Source: JANNNF01 sp040385825
Lineage (GTDB): Bacteria; Pseudomonadota; Alphaproteobacteria; Rhodobacterales; Rhodobacteraceae
Length of the DNA stretch: 23,569 nt
Direction of reading: 5' to 3'
NCBI GenBank assembly: GCA_040385825.1
Contig: JAZKGQ010000041.1
Coordinates: 1-23,569 of the forward strand
Shown here: positions 15,693 through 23,569 of the stretch, piece after piece
Numbering within the stretch: the stretch's first letter is position 1
Layout: each line of letters begins with the position of its first letter
Program-made: the position numbers and the translations under genes
The notes under the pieces: model-generated
Databases searched by the model: none
Told to the model about the DNA's origin: nothing
Seen by the model: only the letters and a program-made list of their open reading frames with translations

Positions 15693-16501
15693 ACCCCGCC
15701 CTGCGCGGTCAGGGGCCGGGCCAGCAGCGCGCGGGTGGCGGCGGCCACATCGGCCTGCCGCATCAGGCTTTCGCCGATCAGGAAGCAGCGCGCGCCGTAA
15801 CGGGCCATGTCGGCCAGATCTTCGGGCACGAACAGCCCGCTTTCCGACACGATCAGCCGGTTTTCCGGCACCCTGCGGGCCAGATCGCGGGTGGTGTCCA
15901 GCGTCACCTCAAAGCTGTGCAGGTTGCGGTTGTTAATGCCGATCAGCGGCGATTTCAGACGGGCGGCGCGGTCCAGTTCGGCGCGGTCATGCACCTCGAT
16001 CAGCACATCCATGCCCCAGCCAAAGGCCGCATCCTCCAGTTCCACCGCCTGTTCGTCGGACAGCGAGGCCATGATGATCAGGATGCAGTCGGCGTTCAGC
16101 GCGCGGGATTCGGCGACCTGCCAAGGGTCATAGAGAAAATCCTTGCGCAGGCAGGGCAGTCTGGTCGCGGCATGGGCCTGAAGCAGAAATTCATCCGCGC
16201 CCTGAAAGCTGGGACCATCGGTCAGCACCGACAGACAGGTGGCCCCCCCCGCCTCATAGGCCATGGCAAGCGCGGGCGGGTCAAAGTCGGCGCGGATCAA
16301 GCCCTTGGACGGGCTGGCCTTCTTGATCTCGGCAATCAGGCCATAGCCGGTTGAGGCCGCATCGGTCAGCGCACGGGCAAAGCCGCGCACGGGGGCAGCG
16401 GCGCGGGCGGCATCCTCGATGTCGGCAAGCGGGGTGGCGGCTTTGCGCTCTGCAATCTCTTGCAGTTTATAGGCCTTGATGCTGTCCAGAATCGTGCTCA
16501 T
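15689..16501 (-). CDS. trpC: Indole-3-glycerol phosphate synthase
   Basis: Ring-closing decarboxylation of CdRP to indole-3-glycerol phosphate in tryptophan synthesis. A single-domain TrpC of 270 residues (no TrpF fusion). Motifs in TIM-barrel order are AEIKKASPSKG (58-67), LRKDF with K120, IEVHDRAELDRA (168-179), IGINNRNL (187-194) and VSESGL (218-223). It starts at ATG 16501, 12 bases after the trpD stop, and its own stop overlaps the moaC start. Confidence 0.98.
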   Translation of the reverse strand: MSTILDSIKAYKLQEIAERKAATPLADIEDAARAAAPVRGFARALTDAASTGYGLIAEIKKASPSKGLIRADFDPPALAMAYEAGGATCLSVLTDGPSFQGADEFLLQAHAATRLPCLRKDFLYDPWQVAESRALNADCILIIMASLSDEQAVELEDAAFGWGMDVLIEVHDRAELDRAARLKSPLIGINNRNLHSFEVTLDTTRDLARRVPENRLIVSESGLFVPEDLADMARYGARCFLIGESLMRQADVAAATRALLARPLTAQGGV

Positions 16502-16513
16502 GTCAGGCCTTTG

Positions 16514-17527
16514 TCAGGTGGTGGTCAGGCGGCGCAAGGCGTCTACCTTGGCTTTGGCGGCGCCGCTGTCAATGCTGTGGCGGGCCATCTCGACCCCCTC
16601 GGGCAGGCTTGTCACCCGGTCGGCGACCAGCAGGGCTGCGGCAGAATTCAGCAGCACGGCGTCGCGGTAGGCACCTGGGGCCGAGTCGAGCAAGGCGCGG
16701 AAGGCATTGGCATTCTCGGCGGGCGTGCCACCAAGGATCGCCTCGAACGGGTGGGGGGCAAGGCCCGCATCCTCGGGGTGGACCTCGAATTCGGTGATCG
16801 CGCCATTTGCCAAAGCGGCGACCTTGGTGGGCAGGGCGATGGAAAGCTCATCCGTGCCATCGCCGCCATGCACGAGCCAGGCCTTTTCTGACCCCAGGGC
16901 CAGCAGCGTTTCGGCCATCGGGCGGATCAGGGCAGCGGAAAACGCGCCGGTCAACTGGCGTGTGACCCCTGCCGGATTCGTCAATGGTCCCAAGATGTTG
17001 AAGATCGTTCTTGTTCCAAGTTCGGCGCGCACCGGCATCACATGGCGGATGGCCGGGTGGTGCATCGGGGCCATCATGAAGCCGATGCCCGCATCGTTCA
17101 GGCAGCGTTCCACCACGTCGGCCGCGACCATCACGTTCAGCCCCATTTCGGTCAGCGCGTCCGCAGCCCCCGATCTGGAACTGAGGTTGCGGTTGCCATG
17201 CTTGGCCACCACCACCCCCGCACCCGCCACGACAAAGGCGGTGGCGGTGGAAATGTTCAGCGTGCCCTTGCCGTCGCCGCCGGTGCCCACGATGTCCATG
17301 GCCCCCTCGGGTGCGCGCACCGGGTTGCACTTGGCGCGCATCACCGAGGCTGCGGCGGCATATTCATCGACCGTCTCGCCCCGCGTGCGCAGCGCCATCA
17401 GAAAGCCGCCCATCTGCGCCGGTGTTCCCTGGCCGTCGAACAGCGCGCCAAAGGCCGCCTCGGCCTCGGCGCGGGTCAGGGGGCGGCTGGCGGCAATGCC
17501 GATCAGGGGGCGCAGAATGTCGCTCAT
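16514..17527 (-). CDS. trpD: Anthranilate phosphoribosyltransferase
   Basis: Transfers phosphoribose from PRPP to anthranilate. The protein has 337 residues. The PRPP and anthranilate sites are seen as GTGGDGKGTLNIST (81-94) and KHGNRNLSSRSGAADALTEM (109-128). ATG 17527 overlaps the trpG stop in the four bases ATGA, so trpG and trpD are coupled but not fused. Confidence 0.98.
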   Translation of the reverse strand: MSDILRPLIGIAASRPLTRAEAEAAFGALFDGQGTPAQMGGFLMALRTRGETVDEYAAAASVMRAKCNPVRAPEGAMDIVGTGGDGKGTLNISTATAFVVAGAGVVVAKHGNRNLSSRSGAADALTEMGLNVMVAADVVERCLNDAGIGFMMAPMHHPAIRHVMPVRAELGTRTIFNILGPLTNPAGVTRQLTGAFSAALIRPMAETLLALGSEKAWLVHGGDGTDELSIALPTKVAALANGAITEFEVHPEDAGLAPHPFEAILGGTPAENANAFRALLDSAPGAYRDAVLLNSAAALLVADRVTSLPEGVEMARHSIDSGAAKAKVDALRRLTTT

Positions 17528-18111
17528 ACGGGAACCCGCGCTTCGGCCATGTCAAGGAAGGTGCGCAGCATCTGATGGCCGTGTTCTGACGCGATGGATT
17601 CCGGGTGGAACTGCACACCTTCAATCGGCAGGGTCTTGTGGCGCAGGCCCATGATGGTGCCATCGTCGAGCCAGGCCGTCACCTCCAGACAGTCGGGCAG
17701 GGTGGCGCGGTCCACGATCAGGCTGTGATAGCGGGTGGCCTGAAACGGGCTGGGCAGGCCTGCGAACATGCCTAGCCCGGTATGGTGCATCGCCCCCATC
17801 TTGCCATGAACAATCTCATGGCAGCGCACGACGTTGCCGCCAAAGGCCTGCCCGATGGTTTGGTGGCCAAGGCAGACGCCAAGCAGGGGAATGCGCGCCT
17901 CGGCGCAGGCAAGCGTCAGCGGCAGGCAGATCCCGGCAGCGGCTGGGTCGCAGGGGCCGGGCGACAGCACGATGGCAGAGGGGCGCAGGGCCATGGCGGC
18001 CTGCACATCCAGCGCATCATTGCGTTTGACCACAACATCTGCCCCGAGTTCCCCCAGATAATGCACGAGATTGTAGGTAAAGCTGTCATAGTTGTCGATC
18101 AATAGCAGCAT
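17524..18111 (-). CDS. trpG: Anthranilate synthase glutamine amidotransferase subunit
   Basis: Supplies ammonia from glutamine to TrpE. Class I glutamine amidotransferase of 195 residues starting MLLLIDNYDSFTYNLVHYLG. The catalytic triad is C80 (GVCLGHQ) with H169 and E171 (FHPES). AAGG lies 9 nt before the ATG at 18111; a longer in-frame start at 18150 adds a proline-rich tail that does not belong to the family. It is the first gene of trpGDC-moaC-moeA and is separated from trpE by a plus-strand gene. It may also serve as the PabA amidotransferase, as in many bacteria. Confidence 0.97.
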   Translation of the reverse strand: MLLLIDNYDSFTYNLVHYLGELGADVVVKRNDALDVQAAMALRPSAIVLSPGPCDPAAAGICLPLTLACAEARIPLLGVCLGHQTIGQAFGGNVVRCHEIVHGKMGAMHHTGLGMFAGLPSPFQATRYHSLIVDRATLPDCLEVTAWLDDGTIMGLRHKTLPIEGVQFHPESIASEHGHQMLRTFLDMAEARVPV

Positions 18112-18136
18112 CTTGCTTGGCCTTGGTGGATAGGGG

Positions 18137-18165
18137 GTGAACCCGCGCAAACGTCGCGCTATACA
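18137..18165 (+). promoter_or_regulatory. Candidate promoter of the YibQ-like gene in the trpG-yibQ divergent gap
   Basis: GTGAAC (18137-18142), a 17-base spacer and TATACA (18160-18165) form a plausible plus-strand promoter, giving a leader of about 155 bases. The leader contains an inverted repeat CCCGCC (18269-18274) / GGCGGG (18292-18297). No convincing trpG promoter or Trp leader peptide was found in the 214-base gap between trpG and 18326. Confidence 0.3.
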
Positions 18166-18325
18166 TGGTCAGGTCCGGCTTGGGGCGTCAAGGGCAGTTG
18201 GCCGATTGGCGTCAGGGGGGCGGGCGTTTGAGGACCGGGTCAAGGTGCCGTCGGACCTGGTGGGCAAGCCCGCCGGGCCTGCGTCCGGGCTGGCGGGTCA
18301 TCATCGGGTTGAAACGGAGGCGCTG

Positions 18326-19891
18326 GTGGTTCGCGGGTTTTTGTCAGGTATCGTTCTGGGCGGCGCCGTTGGGGCTGCGGGCTTGTCGCTGATCTCGCTG
18401 GTGTCAGAGCCGCCGCCGTCAGGGGCACTGGTGGCCGAGATGGCAGAGGCCGTGCCGGAACGGGCCGTGGTAGAGACTGCGGTGCCAGAGGCGGTTGCCG
18501 AACCTGTGCCAGAATCTGTGCCCGAACCTGTGCCCGCACCAGTGCCCGTCGTGGTGCCGGATGTGGCCCCCGCCGCTGCGCAGGCCGCGCCGCAGGCCCC
18601 GCTTGCCGCCCCGGTGCCGGATCAGGCGGCAACGGTGCCTGCGCCCCCGGCCAACACGGCACAGCCCGCGCCCCCCGTGGCGCTGGACCAGCCCGAGGCC
18701 GAGGCGGCCCCGGTTGCGGCCGAGGTTCCGGCAGCCCCGGTGGTGGTGGCCGACAATGTGGCCCCCGCCGCCCCGACGGACCCCGAGGCAGCACCCGACA
18801 GCGCAGAGGTGCCGGGACAGCCGTTGGGCAACGGTCCCGACCTGCCCGCGCTGGCCGCGCTGCCTGCTGCACCGGGGGCCGAGGCACCGCTGGCCAAGGC
18901 CGACCTGCCGCCGCTGCCCCCGCTGACCGCCGAGGAGGAAGCCCTGCTGAAGCGGCTTGGCGATGGCAGCGCCGACGCCCAGCCCGAGGTCACCGACCCC
19001 GCGCCGAAGACAACCGACCTGCCCGAACCTGAACCTGAACCCGAACCCGAACCTGTGCCCGCCGTCACGGCGACGGTGGAGCCGACGCCTGGTCTGGCGC
19101 CGTCGCCGGGGCTGACCAATGCGGTCGAGGGCGTGACCATCAACCGTCTGCCCCGGATCGGTGCGGACCCCGCCTCGGGGGACGAGACTGCCGAAGGCAC
19201 GCCGGCCGCGCTGGACCCGCGCCCGATGGTACAATTTGCCCGCCGCTTCGAGAATCCCACGCAAAAGCCGGTGTTTGCCATCATCCTGCTGGATACCGGC
19301 GAGGCCCAGATTGACCGCGCGGCACTGGCGCGGCTGCCGTTTCCGGTCAGCTTTGCCATTGATCCGTTGAATCCGGATGCCGCCGACCATGCCGCCATCT
19401 ACCGCGCGGCGGGGCAGGAGGTGCTGATGCTGGCCACCGGCATCCCGGACGGGGCGCAGGCGCAGGATCTGGAAGTGGCGTTTGGCGTGATGGCGACGGG
19501 CCTGCCCGAGGCGGTGGCGGTGATCGACACGGCGGCGGGGCAGTTTCAGGGCAACCGCGTGCTGGCGGGGCAGGTGGTGCCGCTGGTGGCGGCGCAGGGG
19601 CGCGGCCTTGTGACATGGGACCGGGGCTTGAACGCCGCCGATCAGGTGGCGCGGCGCGAAGGCGTGCCCGCAACCGTGGCGTTCCGGGCGCTGGATGCGG
19701 AAGGCGAGGCCGCCCCGGTGATCCGCCGTTATCTGGACCGCGCGGCCTTCAAGGCAGCACAGGAAGGCCGGGTGACGGTGATCGGCACCACGCGGCCCGA
19801 GACGATTGCAGCCCTGCTGGAATGGGCGGTCGAGGGGCGGTCAGCGACCGTGGCGCTGGCCCCGGTGACGGCGGTTCTGACCACGAACTGA
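18326..19891 (+). CDS. YibQ-like divergent polysaccharide deacetylase family protein, membrane-anchored
   Basis: The GTG at 18326 is chosen because GGAGG (18316-18320) lies 5 nt upstream and the protein then opens with a single hydrophobic anchor (GFLSGIVLGGAVGAAGLSLI). The protein has about 521 residues. After the anchor comes a long Pro/Ala/Val/Glu-rich linker (about 30-310), with VPEPVPE and PEPEPEP runs, that probably spans the periplasm. The C-terminal 200 residues (from about 314) resemble the DUF610/YibQ deacetylase fold. The usual paired metal aspartates are reduced to LLDTG (D323-T324), and the His-containing NHMGS-type motif is replaced by IDTAAGQFQ (D401), so catalysis is doubtful. 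It faces trpG divergently and converges on trpE. Confidence 0.82.
   Translation: MVRGFLSGIVLGGAVGAAGLSLISLVSEPPPSGALVAEMAEAVPERAVVETAVPEAVAEPVPESVPEPVPAPVPVVVPDVAPAAAQAAPQAPLAAPVPDQAATVPAPPANTAQPAPPVALDQPEAEAAPVAAEVPAAPVVVADNVAPAAPTDPEAAPDSAEVPGQPLGNGPDLPALAALPAAPGAEAPLAKADLPPLPPLTAEEEALLKRLGDGSADAQPEVTDPAPKTTDLPEPEPEPEPEPVPAVTATVEPTPGLAPSPGLTNAVEGVTINRLPRIGADPASGDETAEGTPAALDPRPMVQFARRFENPTQKPVFAIILLDTGEAQIDRAALARLPFPVSFAIDPLNPDAADHAAIYRAAGQEVLMLATGIPDGAQAQDLEVAFGVMATGLPEAVAVIDTAAGQFQGNRVLAGQVVPLVAAQGRGLVTWDRGLNAADQVARREGVPATVAFRALDAEGEAAPVIRRYLDRAAFKAAQEGRVTVIGTTRPETIAALLEWAVEGRSATVALAPVTAVLTTN
18500..19059 (+). repeat. Low-complexity Pro-Glu-Val/Ala coding repeats
   Basis: Within the linker of the YibQ-like gene, short imperfect tandem units such as CCCGAACCTGTG (around 18520) and CCCGAACCTGAA (around 19020) encode VPEPVPE and PEPEPEP runs. 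Such units tend to vary in copy number between strains. Confidence 0.6.
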
Positions 19892-19909
19892 CCGGGGCGG
19901 GCGGTTGTC

Positions 19910-20049
19910 AGATTGCGCGGCATGCGCCGCATTTCTATGCGAAGAACGCGGCGTGCCGCCGCGCGTGCGCTTCGCGCGAGGATATTTGGGCCAGTGCGAA
20001 AGTGCTGCCGGGGGAGCCTCCGGTGGGGATATTCGGGCCAGGACAAAGG
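19910..20049. repeat. Tandem GGATATT palindromic elements between convergent genes
   Basis: The 165-base gap between the YibQ-like stop and the trpE stop holds two related 25-base units. Copy 1 (19978-20002) contains GGATATTTGGGCCAG and copy 2 (20025-20049) contains GGATATTCGGGCCAG. They match at 19 of 25 positions and their starts are 47 bp apart. Each is preceded by an inverted repeat: GCGCG/CGCGC around 19961-19977, and CCGGGGG/CCTCCGG at about 20008-20023. Upstream are further small hairpins (GCGGC-ATGC-GCCGC and CGCAT-TTCT-ATGCG, about 19917-19941). It looks like a dispersed REP-like intergenic element used at the end of converging transcripts; no T-run terminator is seen. Confidence 0.6.
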
Positions 20050-20056
20050 CGTTGGG

Positions 20057-21565
<1,509 letters not shown>

Positions 21566-21569
21566 GGGG

Positions 21570-23444
21570 CTACTGGAACTGGGCGTTGACCGCGTTGAGC
21601 GCGGATTGATCAAGCGAAATGCCGGCCTCGGCGGTCAGCGCCTCGGTGAAGGCGGTCAGGGCATCGGCGGACAGGGCCTGTTCGATCTGGCCTGCAAGCG
21701 CGCCCTTCAGGGCGGCGGCATCGTCGCCCGTGCTGGCGGCAGGGGTGATGCTGTCCAGCCGGACAAGGGCGGTGAAGCCAGGCGCCTCGATCACGCGCAG
21801 ATCGCCGGGGGCCATCTGGAACACCGCCGTCAGAACATCGGCGGGGGCACCCGCCACGGTGCCGTCGCGCGCGATCTGCGGCGTGGTTTCCACGATCCCG
21901 TAGGCACCAAGCGAGGCGCCTCCCTTGATCGCGGCCATGGCCTCGGCGGCGCGGGCCGACAGGGCGCGGGTCAGGGCAGCGTCGCGCCAGGCCGAGGTCA
22001 CGTCGTCCTTGGCATCGGCAAAGGGGATTGGGGCGGGGGGCAGCATTTCATCCAGTTGCAGCGCCACGATGCCACCGTCATCCAGCGTGATGGCCTGCGG
22101 AAAATCGCCGGCCGCCACCGCATCGGCGGCCTCGCGGAAGGCGGGGTAGGCGGCGATGGCGTCGGGCGCTTCGGCACCCGGCACATAGTCGATGGTGCCA
22201 AGGGTCATGCCCATTTCGGATTGCAGGTCGGCAAGGGCCGCGCCGCTGGCCAGCAGATCGTCGATGGCCTCCAGCTTGTCGGCAATCACCTTGCGGGCGG
22301 CCTCGGACTGGGCTTCGGTCGCCAACGTGGCCTTTGCATCGTCAAACGAGGTGTTCTGGGTGGCAAGGACCGCGTTCATCCGGTACAGGGCCGGCCCGAG
22401 GTCAGACGGCAAGGGGCCGGTGACGCCCGGTTCGGTCAGCGCAAAGACGGCAGCGCCGGCCTCGCCGAGATCGGCCTGCGCCACATCGCCGAGGTCGACA
22501 TCCGACAGGGCAAGGCCACGCTCACTGACCAGCGTTTCAAACGGGGTGCCTGCATCGAGCCGCGCCTTGGCGGCGGTGGCATCCGCCTGGGACGGGTAGA
22601 TCAGCCGTTCGACAAGACGGCGTTCCGGCACCACGAATTCCGTGATCCGCGCGTCATAGAGCTTGCGCAGCGCGGCCTCGTCAATCACCTGATCCTTGGC
22701 AATGTCATCGGGCAGCAGGGCGACATAGGTGATGCGCCGGGCCTCTGGCCTTGTGAACAGGTTGGCGGTGTTTTCGGTGTAGAAGGCGGTCAGTTCGGCC
22801 TCGGTCGGGTCTGCCAGCGGGGTGGCAAGATCGGCCTCGGTCAGGCGCAGCAGCGAAAAGCCCCGCCGTTCGCCGACATAGGCATAAAGCGTATCGGTCA
22901 GCGGGGCAGGGGCGGCAAAGCCCCCCGCGACCGCGCCTTGCAGCACCGACCGGGCCAGATCGCGGCGCATGGTGTCCTCGAACTCGGGTTCCGACAGGTT
23001 GGCCCGGTCCAGCGCAAAGCGATAGGTTTCGCGGTCAAACCCGCCGGCGGTGCCCTGAAACGCGGGCATCCGGGTGATCTCGGCCGCGACGCGCCGGTCG
23101 CCGACGGACAGGCCGATGCGGTCGGCCTCGTTGTCGAGGGCGGCGCGGGTGATCAGGCCCTGCAGGGCCTGCTTGTCCAGCCCGAAGGCAATGGCCTGCT
23201 GGGTGGTGATCTGCTGGCCCACGCGCTGCGAAAAATCCGCGACCTCTTGTTGCAGGGATTGCGCATAGTCGGTGACGGTCAGGCTGCGGTCGCCGACTGT
23301 GCCGATCGAGGTCAGCGTGCCGCCAAAGTTGGTGACACCAAAGCCGCCAAGCCCCAGCACCAGCATGGCCACGATCACCCAGGCCCCCGCCTTGGTGGCG
23401 ACGCCATGGGGTTTCCTTGCTTCGGTCTGCGGTTCAGTGGCCAT
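21570..23444 (-). CDS. PpiD-type SurA_N/parvulin periplasmic folding factor
   Basis: Inner-membrane-anchored, periplasm-facing chaperone/peptidyl-prolyl isomerase thought to help newly exported proteins fold. The protein has 624 residues. A short cytoplasmic N-terminus (ATEPQTEARKPHGVATKAG) precedes one membrane helix (WVIVAMLVLGLGGFGVTNFG, about 22-41), then a SurA_N-like helical region (about 45-180). A weakly conserved parvulin-like segment (about 265-345) follows, then a C-terminal helical part. The parvulin core motifs are poorly preserved, so chaperone rather than isomerase activity is likely. ATG 23444 gives the usual PpiD start; a TTG at 23462 is the alternative and neither has a strong SD. 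It is transcribed with trpE four bases downstream. Confidence 0.9.
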   Translation of the reverse strand: MATEPQTEARKPHGVATKAGAWVIVAMLVLGLGGFGVTNFGGTLTSIGTVGDRSLTVTDYAQSLQQEVADFSQRVGQQITTQQAIAFGLDKQALQGLITRAALDNEADRIGLSVGDRRVAAEITRMPAFQGTAGGFDRETYRFALDRANLSEPEFEDTMRRDLARSVLQGAVAGGFAAPAPLTDTLYAYVGERRGFSLLRLTEADLATPLADPTEAELTAFYTENTANLFTRPEARRITYVALLPDDIAKDQVIDEAALRKLYDARITEFVVPERRLVERLIYPSQADATAAKARLDAGTPFETLVSERGLALSDVDLGDVAQADLGEAGAAVFALTEPGVTGPLPSDLGPALYRMNAVLATQNTSFDDAKATLATEAQSEAARKVIADKLEAIDDLLASGAALADLQSEMGMTLGTIDYVPGAEAPDAIAAYPAFREAADAVAAGDFPQAITLDDGGIVALQLDEMLPPAPIPFADAKDDVTSAWRDAALTRALSARAAEAMAAIKGGASLGAYGIVETTPQIARDGTVAGAPADVLTAVFQMAPGDLRVIEAPGFTALVRLDSITPAASTGDDAAALKGALAGQIEQALSADALTAFTEALTAEAGISLDQSALNAVNAQFQ

Positions 23445-23465
23445 GGGGTGCCCAATCGTCAAGAG

Positions 23466-23520
23466 GTGGTCTGATGCGTGGTCTGGTCGTCTGTCTATGC
23501 GGTCGGGGGCAGCGGGGCAA
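23466..23520 (-). promoter_or_regulatory. Candidate ppiD-trpE promoter with leader repeats
   Basis: The minus strand reads TTGCCC (complement of 23515-23520), a 17-base spacer and TAGACA (complement of 23492-23497), placing transcription start near 23485. Just downstream, the plus strand has GTGGTCTG at 23466-23473 and again at 23478-23485, and a variant GTCGTCTG at 23486-23493. These repeats could be a regulator site. Confidence 0.3.
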
Positions 23521-23569
23521 GTAGCCCGACGGTTTGCCAGAGGGGCGGCGTTTTGGGGCCATTGCCCCA

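Noticed and set aside
18112..18325. Trp leader peptide or attenuator before trpG
   Set aside because: No short reading frame with tandem Trp codons and no terminator-type hairpin with a T-run was seen on the minus strand.

Overview
The window is GC-rich, gene-dense chromosomal DNA of an alphaproteobacterium, most likely from the Rhodobacteraceae (Rhodobacter/Paracoccus type). The evidence is high GC with G/C-ending codons, a split tryptophan cluster with a YibQ-like gene between trpE and trpGDC, a lexA promoter carrying the alphaproteobacterial SOS box GTTC-N7-GTTC, and a trpGDC-moaC-moeA block next to lexA and comEC. No tRNA, rRNA, insertion sequence, prophage or CRISPR array is visible. No gene-free stretch exceeds 300 bases.

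Region 1 (1-2708). The 5' part of valS runs off the left edge on the minus strand. Upstream of it, on the same strand, are a 181-residue unannotated-type protein and an Lrp/AsnC regulator. The small protein carries a T-x5-C-x14-H pattern with an S-G-C motif, reminiscent of the CNF1/BLF1/CheD glutamine deamidases. It is the most novel item in the window.

Region 2 (2709-8316, plus strand). A fold-III PLP ornithine/lysine-type decarboxylase lies divergent to the Lrp gene and ends at a strong terminator. It is followed by a form II CoxL/xanthine dehydrogenase-type molybdenum subunit standing alone, a DUF2235 alpha/beta hydrolase whose start codon is unclear, and aguB (N-carbamoylputrescine amidase), which ends in a textbook terminator. 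The decarboxylase and AguB both point to putrescine synthesis.

Region 3 (8317-14037). gltA and gltX lie on the minus strand. comEC diverges from gltX and converges on lexA, with the 3' ends of comEC and lexA overlapping. lexA has a self-regulatory SOS box.

Region 4 (14038-23569). The minus-strand block trpG-trpD-trpC-moaC-moeA is tightly packed, with three 4-base stop/start overlaps. It couples the common branch of tryptophan synthesis with molybdenum cofactor synthesis. A plus-strand YibQ-like membrane-anchored protein separates it from trpE. Between the convergent yibQ-like gene and trpE lie two copies of a GGATATT-containing palindromic element. trpE sits four bases behind a ppiD-type SurA/parvulin chaperone gene, whose promoter region lies at the right edge.

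Functionally the window is mostly housekeeping: aminoacyl-tRNA synthetases, citrate synthase, tryptophan, Moco, SOS, periplasmic folding and DNA uptake. The less ordinary genes lie at 1392-1937 and 3957-7356.
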